Of a stretch of 6,531 bases of DNA, positions 1 to 6,531 are shown piece after piece. Position 1 is the stretch's first letter. Every line of letters starts with the position of its first letter. A program made the position numbers and the translations under genes. The DNA is taken from NCBI GenBank assembly GCA_007135635.1, contig SLIO01000403.1:1-6531 (forward strand), given 5' to 3'. This stretch comes from Methylomicrobium sp. GTDB lineage: Bacteria; Pseudomonadota; Gammaproteobacteria; Methylococcales; Methylomonadaceae. The notes under the pieces were generated by a model. It saw nothing but the letters and a program-made list of their open reading frames with translations, ran no database searches and was not told where the DNA came from.

Positions 1-291
1 CACCGGCGTTCGGTCATCCTTTTTTCTGAATTCGGCGACTGCATTGAGCGCTTTTCTTAAGCTCATTTTATGCGCCAAAGCCCGTTCGCTGGCTTTCTGA
101 ATGACCGGCCCGTCCGCCATCGGATCGGAAAACGGTACGCCCAATTCAATAATATCAACGCCGGCTTCTACCATCGCATGCATCATAGGTACGGTAAAAT
201 CCGGATGCGGATCGCCGGCCGTCAAAAATGGAATTAACGCCTTGCGGCCCGATTTGGAAAGCTCTTCGAATTTAGCGGCTAAACGACTCAC
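1..291 (-). CDS. trpA: Tryptophan synthase alpha chain, N-terminal 97 codons (partial)
   Basis: The alpha subunit cleaves indole-3-glycerol phosphate to indole and glyceraldehyde 3-phosphate, and passes indole through a tunnel to TrpB in the cytosolic alpha2beta2 complex. My translation of the minus strand from a GTG at 291 opens [18 protein letters not shown] and continues [11 protein letters not shown]. The family's two catalytic acids fall exactly at the E. coli positions: Glu49 in [11 protein letters not shown] and Asp60 in MADGP. The GTG start is preferred because it gives this register, overlaps the trpB stop by four bases (GTGA), and has a GAGGG ribosome site nine bases upstream (301..305). 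The gene is cut by the left window edge, so about two thirds of the usual ~270-residue protein, including the phosphate-binding end of the TIM barrel, is not visible. It is the distal gene of the trpFBA block and probably translationally coupled to trpB. Confidence 0.97.
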   Translation of the reverse strand, partial: MSRLAAKFEELSKSGRKALIPFLTAGDPHPDFTVPMMHAMVEAGVDIIELGVPFSDPMADGPVIQKASERALAHKMSLRKALNAVAEFRKKDDRTPV

Positions 292-1490
292 AGTTCTATT
301 CCCTCGCGTTGCGCCAAGGTCATGATGTCTTTATCGCCACGACCGGAAAGATTAATAATAATAATGCTGTCTTTTGGCAGGGTCGGTGCCAGTTTTGTCG
401 TATAAGCAATCGCATGACTCGTTTCCAGCGCTGGGATAATGCCTTCCATTTCGGTTAAATCATGGAAGCCTCTTAAGGCCTCATCATCGTTTATGTTGAC
501 ATATTCGGCGCGCCCGGAGTCTTTCAACCAGGCATGCTCGGGCCCGACGCCAGGGTAATCTAAACCGGCAGAGATTGAGTGCGTTTCGATAATTTCACCG
601 TCATCATCCTCAATCAAATAAGTCCGGTTACCATGCAACACGCCGGGGCGCCCTGCGCAAAGCGGGGCCGAATGACGTCCGGTTTCAACGCCGTCTCCGG
701 CCGCTTCGACGCCGTACATTTTGACCGAAGCATCATCGATAAAAGGATAAAACAAACCGATCGCGTTCGACCCTCCACCAACACAAGCGACCAGCGCATC
801 AGGCAACCGTCCGGTTATGGACAAACATTGTTCCTTGGCTTCGCGGCCGATCACGGTTTGAAAATCGCGCACCATCGCGGGATAAGGATGAGGTCCAGCG
901 ACCGTACCGATAATGTAAAATGTATTGTCAACATTGGTAACCCAATCACGGAGCGCTTCGTTTAACGCGTCTTTTAGGGTCTTCGATCCCGATTCGACCG
1001 CAACGACTTTAGCGCCAAGCAGTTTCATACGGTAAACATTCAAGGATTGTCGCGCGACATCGACCGCCCCCATATAAACAACGCACTCGAGCCCCAGCCT
1101 GGCTGCGACTGTAGCTGTGGCCACGCCATGCTGACCCGCGCCGGTTTCAGCTATGATTCGGGTTTTTCCCATGCGTTTAGCCAATAATGCCTGACCGATC
1201 GTATTGTTGACTTTATGCGCGCCGGTATGATTAAGGTCTTCACGTTTCAAATAAAGCTGTGCACCGCCCAAATGCCGACTCCAGCGTTCGGCATGGTAAA
1301 GCGGCGAAGGACGCCCAACATAATGCTGCAAATCGGCATCCAGTTCGGTTAAAAATTCAGGATCCTGCATATATCGCAGATAAGCCTCTTCTAATTCTTG
1401 AATAGGCCCCATTAATGTTTCGGCAACGAATTTTCCGCCATAAGGACCGAAATGTCCGCGCTCGTCCGGCAAATTATAATGCTGTGTCAT
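288..1490 (-). CDS. trpB: Tryptophan synthase beta chain
   Basis: This PLP enzyme condenses indole with L-serine to make L-tryptophan, in complex with TrpA. The 400-residue length is normal for the proteobacterial TrpB1 type. Visible hallmarks in order: N-terminal [13 protein letters not shown] (16-28); the PLP Schiff-base lysine Lys93 in HTGAHKVNN; the catalytic Glu115 in AETGAGQHG, which matches Salmonella Glu109; the glycine-rich cofactor phosphate loop GGGSNA (238-243); the [12 protein letters not shown] segment (309-320); and the pyridine-nitrogen-binding serine Ser382 in LSGRGDKD. All key residues are present and nothing looks truncated. The ATG lies 4 bp after the trpF stop, with an AGAAG ribosome site at 1499..1503 inside the trpF end. 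The stop overlaps the trpA GTG. This packing implies co-transcription and coupled translation of trpF, trpB and trpA. Confidence 0.99.
   Translation of the reverse strand: MTQHYNLPDERGHFGPYGGKFVAETLMGPIQELEEAYLRYMQDPEFLTELDADLQHYVGRPSPLYHAERWSRHLGGAQLYLKREDLNHTGAHKVNNTIGQALLAKRMGKTRIIAETGAGQHGVATATVAARLGLECVVYMGAVDVARQSLNVYRMKLLGAKVVAVESGSKTLKDALNEALRDWVTNVDNTFYIIGTVAGPHPYPAMVRDFQTVIGREAKEQCLSITGRLPDALVACVGGGSNAIGLFYPFIDDASVKMYGVEAAGDGVETGRHSAPLCAGRPGVLHGNRTYLIEDDDGEIIETHSISAGLDYPGVGPEHAWLKDSGRAEYVNINDDEALRGFHDLTEMEGIIPALETSHAIAYTTKLAPTLPKDSIIIINLSGRGDKDIMTLAQREGIEL
301..305 (-). promoter_or_regulatory. Ribosome binding site for trpA (GAGGG)
   Basis: GAGGG lies within the 3' end of trpB, nine bases before the trpA GTG at 291. 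It supports the non-ATG start that overlaps the trpB stop codon. Confidence 0.7.
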
Positions 1491-1494
1491 GTTA

Positions 1495-2121
1495 CTAACT
1501 TCTATTACCCTCGTTAATTATTCTTATGAATGCCGCCATTTTATCGGCATCCTTAATACCTTTTTCCGATTCTACACCACTGCTGACATCCAATGCATAA
1601 GGTCTGACCGACTTCATTGCTTGTCTGACATTATCGGGCTCCAAACCGCCGGCCAAAATAATCGGTTTTGCGCAACTTTGCGGGATCCGTTCCCAATCGA
1701 AACGACTGCCCGATCCGCCTTTTAGTCCAGGGTAATAGGCATCGAGTAACAAACCGGCTGCTCTGGAATATCGTTTAGAATATTCAGTTATATCAACGCC
1801 TTCCCGCATACTGATTGCCTTGATATAGGGCTTATTGTACAGTTCGCAAGCTTCCGGCGGTTCATCTCCGTGAAATTGCAAACAGTCGATCGACACCCGA
1901 CCTAACACTTCACGAATCCGTGCTTCTTGCTCGTCGACAAACAAACCGACAACACTGGTAAAGGCAGGCAATGCCTCGACAATCGCAAGCGCCTGATCGA
2001 TATCAACATTTCTTGGGCTGGGCGGATAAAAAACCAACCCGATTGCATCCACTCCTAGATGCGCCGCACGGACTGCGTCATTAGCCCGGGTAAAGCCACA
2101 AATTTTAACGCGAGTCCGCAT
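1495..2121 (-). CDS. trpF: N-(5'-phosphoribosyl)anthranilate isomerase
   Basis: TrpF performs the Amadori rearrangement of phosphoribosylanthranilate to CdRP, the third step of the tryptophan branch, as a cytosolic TIM-barrel enzyme. The 208-residue length is typical of stand-alone TrpF. Visible motifs: the N-terminal RVKICGFTR with the catalytic-base cysteine Cys8; [10 protein letters not shown] (30-39); QFHGDE (82-87); [15 protein letters not shown] with the catalytic acid Asp127 and the GGSG phosphate-binding loop (135-138); LAGGL (156-160); and ALDVSSGVE (176-184). The ATG at 2121 is chosen because the conserved VKICG strand begins at residue 5, as expected. No clear ribosome site precedes it; the bases before it read TATCTCTTT. 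It is the first gene of the trpFBA block. Many gammaproteobacteria have truA just upstream, but here a noncoding gap and a DUF2231 gene are found instead. Confidence 0.98.
   Translation of the reverse strand: MRTRVKICGFTRANDAVRAAHLGVDAIGLVFYPPSPRNVDIDQALAIVEALPAFTSVVGLFVDEQEARIREVLGRVSIDCLQFHGDEPPEACELYNKPYIKAISMREGVDITEYSKRYSRAAGLLLDAYYPGLKGGSGSRFDWERIPQSCAKPIILAGGLEPDNVRQAMKSVRPYALDVSSGVESEKGIKDADKMAAFIRIINEGNRS
1499..1503 (-). promoter_or_regulatory. Probable ribosome binding site for trpB (AGAAG)
   Basis: AGAAG lies within the last codons of trpF, eight bases before the trpB ATG. A stronger GAGGG sits at 1508..1512, but at 17 bases it is too far away for normal spacing. Confidence 0.45.
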
Positions 2122-2497
2122 AAAGAGATACGATATTTAGTAAACAGTTTAGCCGGATAGAATACCATAAAACAAAAGCCTTAAGCTAAGGCTAAAATGG
2201 CTTAAGAAGGTTAGCGCCACCGCGCCGACAACATTTTTTAGTCACTTGCCGATGCGATGCATTGCCCGCAAAAAACAAGAGAGGCGCGATAAAATTCCTC
2301 ACTCAAACAGATCGACCGTTATTTTCAATAAATGACCGAAATCGACTAACAAACCCAAAGAAAAGCTAGACTATTTACTGAACATCTCACTTGATGCGGG
2401 TTAAGCGTTGAAGTTTTACAGCCAATTTATTGTCTGTCTTTCGTATATTTCGTAGACATTCATTTCGGTCAACATCGGAGTGTCATCAATAAAACAT
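2122..2497. other. Noncoding gap between trpF and the DUF2231 gene
   Basis: About 376 bases lie between the trpF start and the end of the upstream minus-strand gene. I find no open frame with protein-like composition and no tRNA-like fold. The region should hold the trpF promoter, but no convincing -35/-10 pair is visible on the minus strand; a TGGTATTCT extended -10-like string near 2156..2164 lacks a matching -35. The stretch next to trpF contains the hairpin described separately. An 11-base palindrome, TAAAC-A-GTTTA, sits at 2141..2151, directly upstream of the trpF start. It could be an operator or chance. Confidence 0.6.
2169..2193 (-). terminator. Hairpin plus U-tract upstream of trpF (terminator or attenuator candidate)
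   Basis: In the minus-strand transcript a perfect 7-bp stem, AGCCUUA / UAAGGCU, with the 3-base loop GCU is followed by UUUGUUUU. On the plus strand the arms are 2177..2183 and 2187..2193. The stem is short and only 3 of 7 pairs are G-C, so termination strength is uncertain. It faces trpF, whose start is about 50 bases further on. It could end read-through from the DUF2231 gene, or act as a conditional terminator in a trpF leader. A competing stem is described in the findings. Confidence 0.45.
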
Positions 2498-3271
2498 TCA
2501 ATGCTGATGACTGTGGTCTGATTCAGAATGTTCGTGGTTATCCGAATTGTTATGAGGTGAAGCAGAATGCTCATGATCCGCCTCATCACCATTTTCGATC
2601 GTATGCGAGTGCTCGTGCTCATGATCTGCCTCATGACTATGCTCGGTGGTATTCGAGTGCCCGTGCTCATGAGCGCTTGCCTCTGAAGCATCCACAGCAC
2701 CCTCGACCGCAACGCCGTAATGATAAACCATCAACCCACCCAAGTCGGCGCCCAAAACAACCAACACCGACACAACTCCCGATAGGAAAAGAAAAAAAAC
2801 GTTAGCAGCACCCTTGAGCACGCTGCCGGCCAGCAAACGCCAAATCGATAACAGCACCGACAAGCTAAGTACCGTAATACCGATTTGCTCATGCCTTTCC
2901 ATGATGTCATGTACATTACCGCCATGCATAACCGTTTCAGCGGCCTGCAAACCGGTAAAAACAGTTATGGCCGCGCCAATGGTTCCAAAATAAAGCATCG
3001 CCGAAGCCGCTCTACGCCAAACCGGATTACGAATTAATGTTCCCAACAAATCAAATATAAAAAAACCGATCAAAAAAGCGATTGGAAAATGTACTAGCAA
3101 AGGATGAATATTATCCAATTCAGCGATACCCGGAAATATATTCGCAAGCAAATCCGAGGGCTCCTGTTTTGCCAGGCTTTCCAGAAATGCTAAAAAATGC
3201 CCGACCGAGTCGGCTACACCGCCGCCATGATCGGCGCCGCCATGAATTTGAAAAGAATAAAAGTGATTCAC
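2498..3271 (-). CDS. DUF2231-type membrane protein with histidine-rich C-terminal tail
   Basis: Biochemical function is not known to me. From a GTG at 3271 the product is 257 residues. A short glycine/histidine-rich N-terminus (HGGADHGGG, 10-18) and an amphipathic stretch precede the family-like motif HPLLVHFPIA (56-65), which opens the first of four predicted membrane helices (about 57-80, 89-110, 129-149, 156-186). A His-containing loop (MHGGNVHDIMERH, about 115-126) joins helices 2 and 3. The last ~58 residues are hydrophilic, carry 17 histidines and look like a metal-binding tail. Start choice is uncertain: the frame stays open back to a TTG at 3466, but that extension would run through the uvrA promoter region and lacks family-like character. 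The GTG has no clear ribosome site. The gene is divergent from uvrA and lies upstream of trpF on the same strand. A metal-linked membrane role (copper, zinc or nickel) is inference from the histidines only. Confidence 0.8.
   Translation of the reverse strand: MNHFYSFQIHGGADHGGGVADSVGHFLAFLESLAKQEPSDLLANIFPGIAELDNIHPLLVHFPIAFLIGFFIFDLLGTLIRNPVWRRAASAMLYFGTIGAAITVFTGLQAAETVMHGGNVHDIMERHEQIGITVLSLSVLLSIWRLLAGSVLKGAANVFFLFLSGVVSVLVVLGADLGGLMVYHYGVAVEGAVDASEASAHEHGHSNTTEHSHEADHEHEHSHTIENGDEADHEHSASPHNNSDNHEHSESDHSHQH
2567..2674 (-). repeat. 48-bp in-frame tandem repeat encoding His-rich 16-residue units
   Basis: The 3' part of the DUF2231 gene contains two full 48-bp units and the start of a third. 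GCTCATGA recurs on the plus strand at 2569, 2617 and 2665, exactly 48 bases apart. The encoded units are AHEHGHSNTTEHSHEA, DHEHEHSHTIENGDEA and then DHEH followed by a diverged His/Ser-rich end. The period is a multiple of three, so the units can be gained or lost without breaking the frame. Confidence 0.85.
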
Positions 3272-3348
3272 ATCAAGTACGCTATAGTAAGTTTCTAATA
3301 AACACAATGTACTCGAAAATTTAGCTTTTGCAAAACATTGACCCGTCC

Positions 3349-3361
3349 AGCAGTCACTGCT
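3349..3361. other. Perfect 13-bp palindrome in the uvrA / DUF2231 divergent region
   Basis: AGCAGT-C-ACTGCT has 6-bp arms around one central base. It lies about 45 bases upstream of the uvrA -35 box and about 80 bases upstream of the proposed DUF2231 start. There is no U-tract, so a terminator is unlikely. It could be a regulator binding site for either gene. It does not match the CTGT-N8-ACAG LexA consensus. Confidence 0.35.
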
Positions 3362-3404
3362 AACTGCTTTCCGCTTAATTCTTACTTTTCCCTTCAAGTC
3401 ATTT

Positions 3405-3433
3405 TTGAAATATACCTGAATTAACCGTATATT
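3405..3433 (+). promoter_or_regulatory. Sigma70-type promoter for uvrA
   Basis: TTGAAA (3405..3410, five of six to TTGACA) and TATATT (3428..3433, five of six to TATAAT) are separated by exactly 17 bases. Transcription would start near 3440, giving a leader of about 26 bases before the uvrA ATG. The leader has no obvious Shine-Dalgarno sequence. No LexA-type CTGT-N8-ACAG site overlaps this promoter, so SOS control as in E. coli cannot be claimed from the sequence. Confidence 0.7.
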
Positions 3434-3465
3434 AGCGACCTGTTTCATAGACCGACATTTCATCA

Positions 3466-6282
3466 ATGGACACCATTAGCATTCGCGGCGCGCGCACCCA
3501 TAACCTAAAAAACATCGACCTGGATTTGCCCCGCGACTCCTTGATTGTCATTACCGGTCTCTCAGGTTCCGGTAAATCCTCACTGGCTTTCGATACGATT
3601 TACGCCGAAGGCCAACGGCGCTATGTCGAATCGCTATCCGCCTACGCCCGGCAATTCTTGTCAATGATGGAAAAACCGGATGTTGATCACATCGAGGGCC
3701 TGTCCCCGGCAATTTCGATCGAACAAAAATCGACCTCGCATAATCCACGATCGACGGTCGGCACAATTACCGAAATCTATGATTACTTGCGTTTGCTGTA
3801 TGCCCGCGCAGGCACACCTCGCTGCCCGGACCATAACGTTTCATTAGCCGCACAAACCGTCAGCCAAATGGTCGATAGCGTGCTCGAACAACCGGAAGGA
3901 GGGCGCTGGATGTTATTGGCGCCCGTCATCAGCCAACGCAAAGGAGAATACCTGCAATTGCTCGAGGATTTACGCGCGCAAGGCTTTATCAGGGCGCGTA
4001 TTGACGGCAACGTATTCGATCTCGACGAAACGCCGACGCTGGACCCCAAGAAAAAGCACACGATCGAAGTGATCGTCGATCGATTCAAAATTCGTGACGA
4101 TATCGCGCTACGTCTCGCCGAGTCATTCGAAACGGCGCTTCGCATCGCAGACGGTATTGCGCTGGCCGTTTCAATGGACGACAACACGACCTTATTATTC
4201 TCCGAACGCTATGCCTGTCCGCACTGCGGATACAGCCTCAGCGAACTGGAACCGCGCATTTTTTCATTCAACAATCCCAAAGGCGCCTGTCCTACTTGCG
4301 ATGGACTAGGTGTCTGTCAAAACTTCGATCCGGAACTTGTGGTCCATAACCCCGACATTAGCCTGGCTGGCGGGGCGATTCGAGGCTGGGACCGGCGCAA
4401 CGCTTATTATTATCAGATTATCTGTTCGCTAGCCGAACACTTCGGGTTCGATCCGGAAATCCCTTATCAGGAACTGCCGGACAACATCAAAAAAGTATTA
4501 TTGTTCGGCAGCGGCAACAAAGCGATCGATTTCAAATTGCTTGGCGGTCCGCGCGCCAGCCAAACCAAGCGCTACAGCTTTGAAGGCATCATCGCGAATA
4601 TGAATCGTCGTTACCATGAAACCGATTCTCCGACGGTCCGTGAGGAACTGGCCAAATATCTATCGCAAAAAACCTGCCCTGACTGCGACGGAGCGCGCCT
4701 AAACAAAGCAGCCCGCCATGTTTTCGTCAACGAACGCCCCTTGCATGAACTAACCCGTTTTCCGATACGCAAATCTTTACAATTTTTCGAGGAGTTGGCT
4801 TTACCCGGCAAACAGGGTGAAGTGGCTGCGAAAATCATCAAAGAGATCGTCGAACGACAAGAGTTTTTAATCAATGTCGGCCTGGATTATCTGACCCTCG
4901 ACCGGAGTGCCGACACGCTATCCGGCGGCGAAGCGCAACGTATCCGACTAGCTAGCCAAATCGGCGCAGGCTTAGTCGGCGTGATGTATGTGCTCGACGA
5001 ACCGTCAATCGGTCTGCATCAACGCGATAATGACCGCTTGTTGAATACCTTGTTCCGGCTCAGGGATTTGGGTAATACCGTAATCGTCGTAGAACACGAC
5101 GAAGATGCGATTCGCTCGGCCGATCATGTTGTCGATATCGGCCCCGGCGCCGGTATTCACGGTGGTCGAATCGTCGCACAGGGGTCGCCGCAAGACATCA
5201 TCGACTCGCCCGATTCGTTGACCGGCCAGTATTTGTCGGGGAAACAAAAGATTGCGATTCCGGAAAGCACGACGCCGGTCGACCCGGAAAAGCGCATCGT
5301 TATCCGCAACGCCCAAGGCAATAACCTGAAAAATGTCGATATCGCTCTGCCGGTCGGCCTACTCACATGTATTACCGGCGTATCCGGTTCAGGGAAATCG
5401 ACTCTCATCAACGATACGCTCTATCGCTATGTTGCGCGCGCAATTAACCGAGCCGGCACCCTGCCAGCACCTTGCGATGAAATCGAAGGCATTGAATATT
5501 TCGATAAAGTCATTGATATTAATCAAAGCCCTATAGGCCGAACGCCACGTTCGAATCCGGCCACTTATACCGGAATTTTTACACCCATCCGGGAATTATT
5601 CGCAGCAACGCCTGAAGCCCGATCACGCGGCTATACGCCGGGGCGCTTCAGTTTCAACGTCAAAGGGGGGCGTTGCGAGGCCTGCAAAGGCGATGGAGTC
5701 ATCAAAGTCGAAATGCATTTCTTGCCGGATATTTTCGTACATTGCGACGTCTGCGGCAGTAAACGTTATAACCGTGAAACGCTGGAAATTCGCTACAAAG
5801 GCAAAGCAATCAACGAAGTATTGGATATGACCGTCGAGGACGCCGCGCAATTTTTCAGTGCCGTCCCGGTGTTATCCAAAAAACTGCACACTTTGACCGA
5901 AGTGGGATTGAACTACATCACACTCGGACAAAATGCCGTCACGCTTTCCGGCGGCGAAGCACAACGCGTCAAACTCGCTAAGGAACTGTCGAAACGCGAT
6001 ACCGGAAAGACGCTCTATATTCTCGACGAGCCCACAACCGGCTTGCATTTCCACGATATCAAACAATTATTGCGCGTATTGCATACATTACGAGATCACG
6101 GCAACACCGTAATCGTCATCGAACACAACCTGGACGTGATCAAAACGGCCGATTGGATTATTGATATGGGGCCGGAAGGCGGCGACGGGGGCGGTTTACT
6201 GGTCGCCGAAGGCACACCGCTACAATTGAGTGAAAACAACACCTCGCATACCGGGCATTATTTAAAACGATTTTTTTGCTGA
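3466..6282 (+). CDS. uvrA: Excinuclease ABC subunit A (UvrA)
   Basis: UvrA is the dimeric ATPase that finds bulky DNA lesions and loads UvrB in nucleotide excision repair. The 938-residue length is close to the 940 of E. coli. It has two ABC modules. The first has Walker [10 protein letters not shown] (31-39), signature LSGGEAQR (485-492), Walker B VLDEPS with Asp511/Glu512, and H-loop His544. The second has Walker [10 protein letters not shown] (638-646), signature 827-834, Walker [10 protein letters not shown] with Asp854/Glu855, and H-loop His887. Zinc ligands are in place: CPHC (251-254) with CPTC (275-278), and CEAC (737-740) with CDVC (760-763). A further CPDC pair is at 404-407. The N-terminus [18 protein letters not shown] matches the family, which fixes the ATG despite a weak ribosome site. 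It appears monocistronic, divergent from a DUF2231 gene rather than from ssb as in E. coli. Nothing in it looks damaged. Confidence 0.99.
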   Translation: MDTISIRGARTHNLKNIDLDLPRDSLIVITGLSGSGKSSLAFDTIYAEGQRRYVESLSAYARQFLSMMEKPDVDHIEGLSPAISIEQKSTSHNPRSTVGTITEIYDYLRLLYARAGTPRCPDHNVSLAAQTVSQMVDSVLEQPEGGRWMLLAPVISQRKGEYLQLLEDLRAQGFIRARIDGNVFDLDETPTLDPKKKHTIEVIVDRFKIRDDIALRLAESFETALRIADGIALAVSMDDNTTLLFSERYACPHCGYSLSELEPRIFSFNNPKGACPTCDGLGVCQNFDPELVVHNPDISLAGGAIRGWDRRNAYYYQIICSLAEHFGFDPEIPYQELPDNIKKVLLFGSGNKAIDFKLLGGPRASQTKRYSFEGIIANMNRRYHETDSPTVREELAKYLSQKTCPDCDGARLNKAARHVFVNERPLHELTRFPIRKSLQFFEELALPGKQGEVAAKIIKEIVERQEFLINVGLDYLTLDRSADTLSGGEAQRIRLASQIGAGLVGVMYVLDEPSIGLHQRDNDRLLNTLFRLRDLGNTVIVVEHDEDAIRSADHVVDIGPGAGIHGGRIVAQGSPQDIIDSPDSLTGQYLSGKQKIAIPESTTPVDPEKRIVIRNAQGNNLKNVDIALPVGLLTCITGVSGSGKSTLINDTLYRYVARAINRAGTLPAPCDEIEGIEYFDKVIDINQSPIGRTPRSNPATYTGIFTPIRELFAATPEARSRGYTPGRFSFNVKGGRCEACKGDGVIKVEMHFLPDIFVHCDVCGSKRYNRETLEIRYKGKAINEVLDMTVEDAAQFFSAVPVLSKKLHTLTEVGLNYITLGQNAVTLSGGEAQRVKLAKELSKRDTGKTLYILDEPTTGLHFHDIKQLLRVLHTLRDHGNTVIVIEHNLDVIKTADWIIDMGPEGGDGGGLLVAEGTPLQLSENNTSHTGHYLKRFFC

Positions 6283-6304
6283 TTTAACAAATTAACTCGA
6301 ATTT

Positions 6305-6320
6305 TTAAGCGCTGGCTTAA
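6305..6320 (+). terminator. Weak terminator-like hairpin after uvrA
   Basis: TTAAGC-GCTG-GCTTAA is a perfect 6-bp stem with a 4-base loop, 22 bases after the uvrA stop. The following bases, TCTTATTC, are T-rich but not a clean U-tract, and only two of six pairs are G-C. It is plausible as the end of the uvrA transcript but not strong. Confidence 0.35.
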
Positions 6321-6407
6321 TCTTATTCGCTATCTTCATATCCTTCATGGTAAATATTACAGAATAAGTATTGATACTATTCGCACTTCAAATTTCGGCG
6401 ATGCTTA

Positions 6408-6531
6408 AGGAGGCACCGGGGTGATCGGTCGATTTTTGCTCCTCGGCAACTGCTCCTGCGTTGCCCTACCTCCTGCATCCATGCAGTCGTCGGCAATGGC
6501 TGAGTTACATGGATGTAATGAATGCAGAAAA
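6408..6531. repeat. Cluster of short inverted and direct repeats, probable dispersed palindromic element (runs off the edge)
   Basis: Several perfect small palindromes are packed together. CACC-GG-GGTG is at 6414..6423. GGCAAC/GTTGCC (6445..6450 and 6460..6465) flank a 9-base loop, and TTGCC at 6461..6465 can instead pair with GGCAA at 6492..6496. CTGCAT-CC-ATGCAG is at 6473..6486, and TTACAT-GG-ATGTAA at 6505..6518. The cores CATCCATG and CATGGATG of the last two are also complementary to each other. Direct repeats include TGCTCCT (6437, 6451) and CTCCTGC (6453, 6470). This density is unlike the rest of the window and resembles REP/MITE-like intergenic elements. Both ends are uncertain, because the right end lies beyond the window and no second copy is visible here. 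Confidence 0.5.

Noticed and set aside
579..965. Plus-strand 128-codon frame opposite trpB
   Set aside because: It lies wholly inside the well-supported trpB gene on the other strand, and its translation shows no recognisable domain.
2251..2270. Near-palindrome GCGATGCATTGC in the trpF upstream gap
   Set aside because: Two mismatched positions and no neighbouring structure make it indistinguishable from chance.
2281..2303. GAGG / CCTC inverted arms flanking an AT-rich segment
   Set aside because: The stem has only four perfect pairs, a long loop and no U-tract, too weak to call a terminator.
2567..2674. Regularly spaced repeats as a CRISPR-like array
   Set aside because: The 48-bp units are contiguous, diverged and in frame within a coding region, with no spacers between identical repeats.
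2416..2712. Minus-strand frame with Met/Ser/Arg repeats overlapping the His-rich tail
   Set aside because: It is an out-of-frame reading of the 48-bp repeat. The DUF2231 frame has membrane helices and a family motif, whereas this one has only low-complexity repeats.
3410..3460. Possible LexA/SOS half-sites (CTGAATTAACCG and CTGTTTCATAGACC) near the uvrA promoter
   Set aside because: Neither has a matching CAG half at the required spacing, so they do not form a CTGT-N8-ACAG box.
3783..4187. Minus-strand 134-codon frame opposite uvrA
   Set aside because: It is a serine/arginine-rich shadow of uvrA, which is complete and conserved across the whole interval.

Overview
The window carries four protein-coding genes in two blocks, plus a repeat-like stretch at the right edge. 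Gene content, protein similarity to Escherichia coli-type UvrA and TrpFBA, and moderate GC point to a gammaproteobacterium. A Methylococcales methanotroph relative is my best guess, from general familiarity only; nothing here is diagnostic.

Left block (1..2121, minus strand): a compact tryptophan operon trpF-trpB-trpA. trpF and trpB are complete and 4 bp apart. trpB and trpA overlap by 4 bp, and trpA runs off the left edge after 97 codons. These enzymes perform the last steps of tryptophan synthesis: phosphoribosylanthranilate isomerisation, then indole-glycerol-phosphate cleavage and condensation of indole with serine. The gap upstream of trpF (2122..2497) holds no convincing gene. It does contain a minus-strand hairpin with a U-tract about 50 bases before the trpF start, and an alternative hairpin that would compete with it.

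Middle (2498..3465): a minus-strand gene for a four-helix DUF2231-type membrane protein whose C-terminus is a histidine-rich tail built from 16-residue tandem units. It is divergent from uvrA. The intergenic region holds a good sigma70-type promoter for uvrA and a perfect 13-bp palindrome. I see no canonical LexA box.

Right block (3466..6282, plus strand): a complete uvrA encoding the damage-recognition ATPase of nucleotide excision repair, with all expected ATPase and zinc motifs. A weak terminator-like hairpin follows. From about 6408 to the edge the DNA is dense in short inverted and direct repeats and looks like part of a dispersed palindromic element.

Most of the window is ordinary housekeeping sequence. 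The points worth a second look are the His-rich repeat tail, the competing hairpins before trpF, and the right-edge repeat with a possible short open frame.
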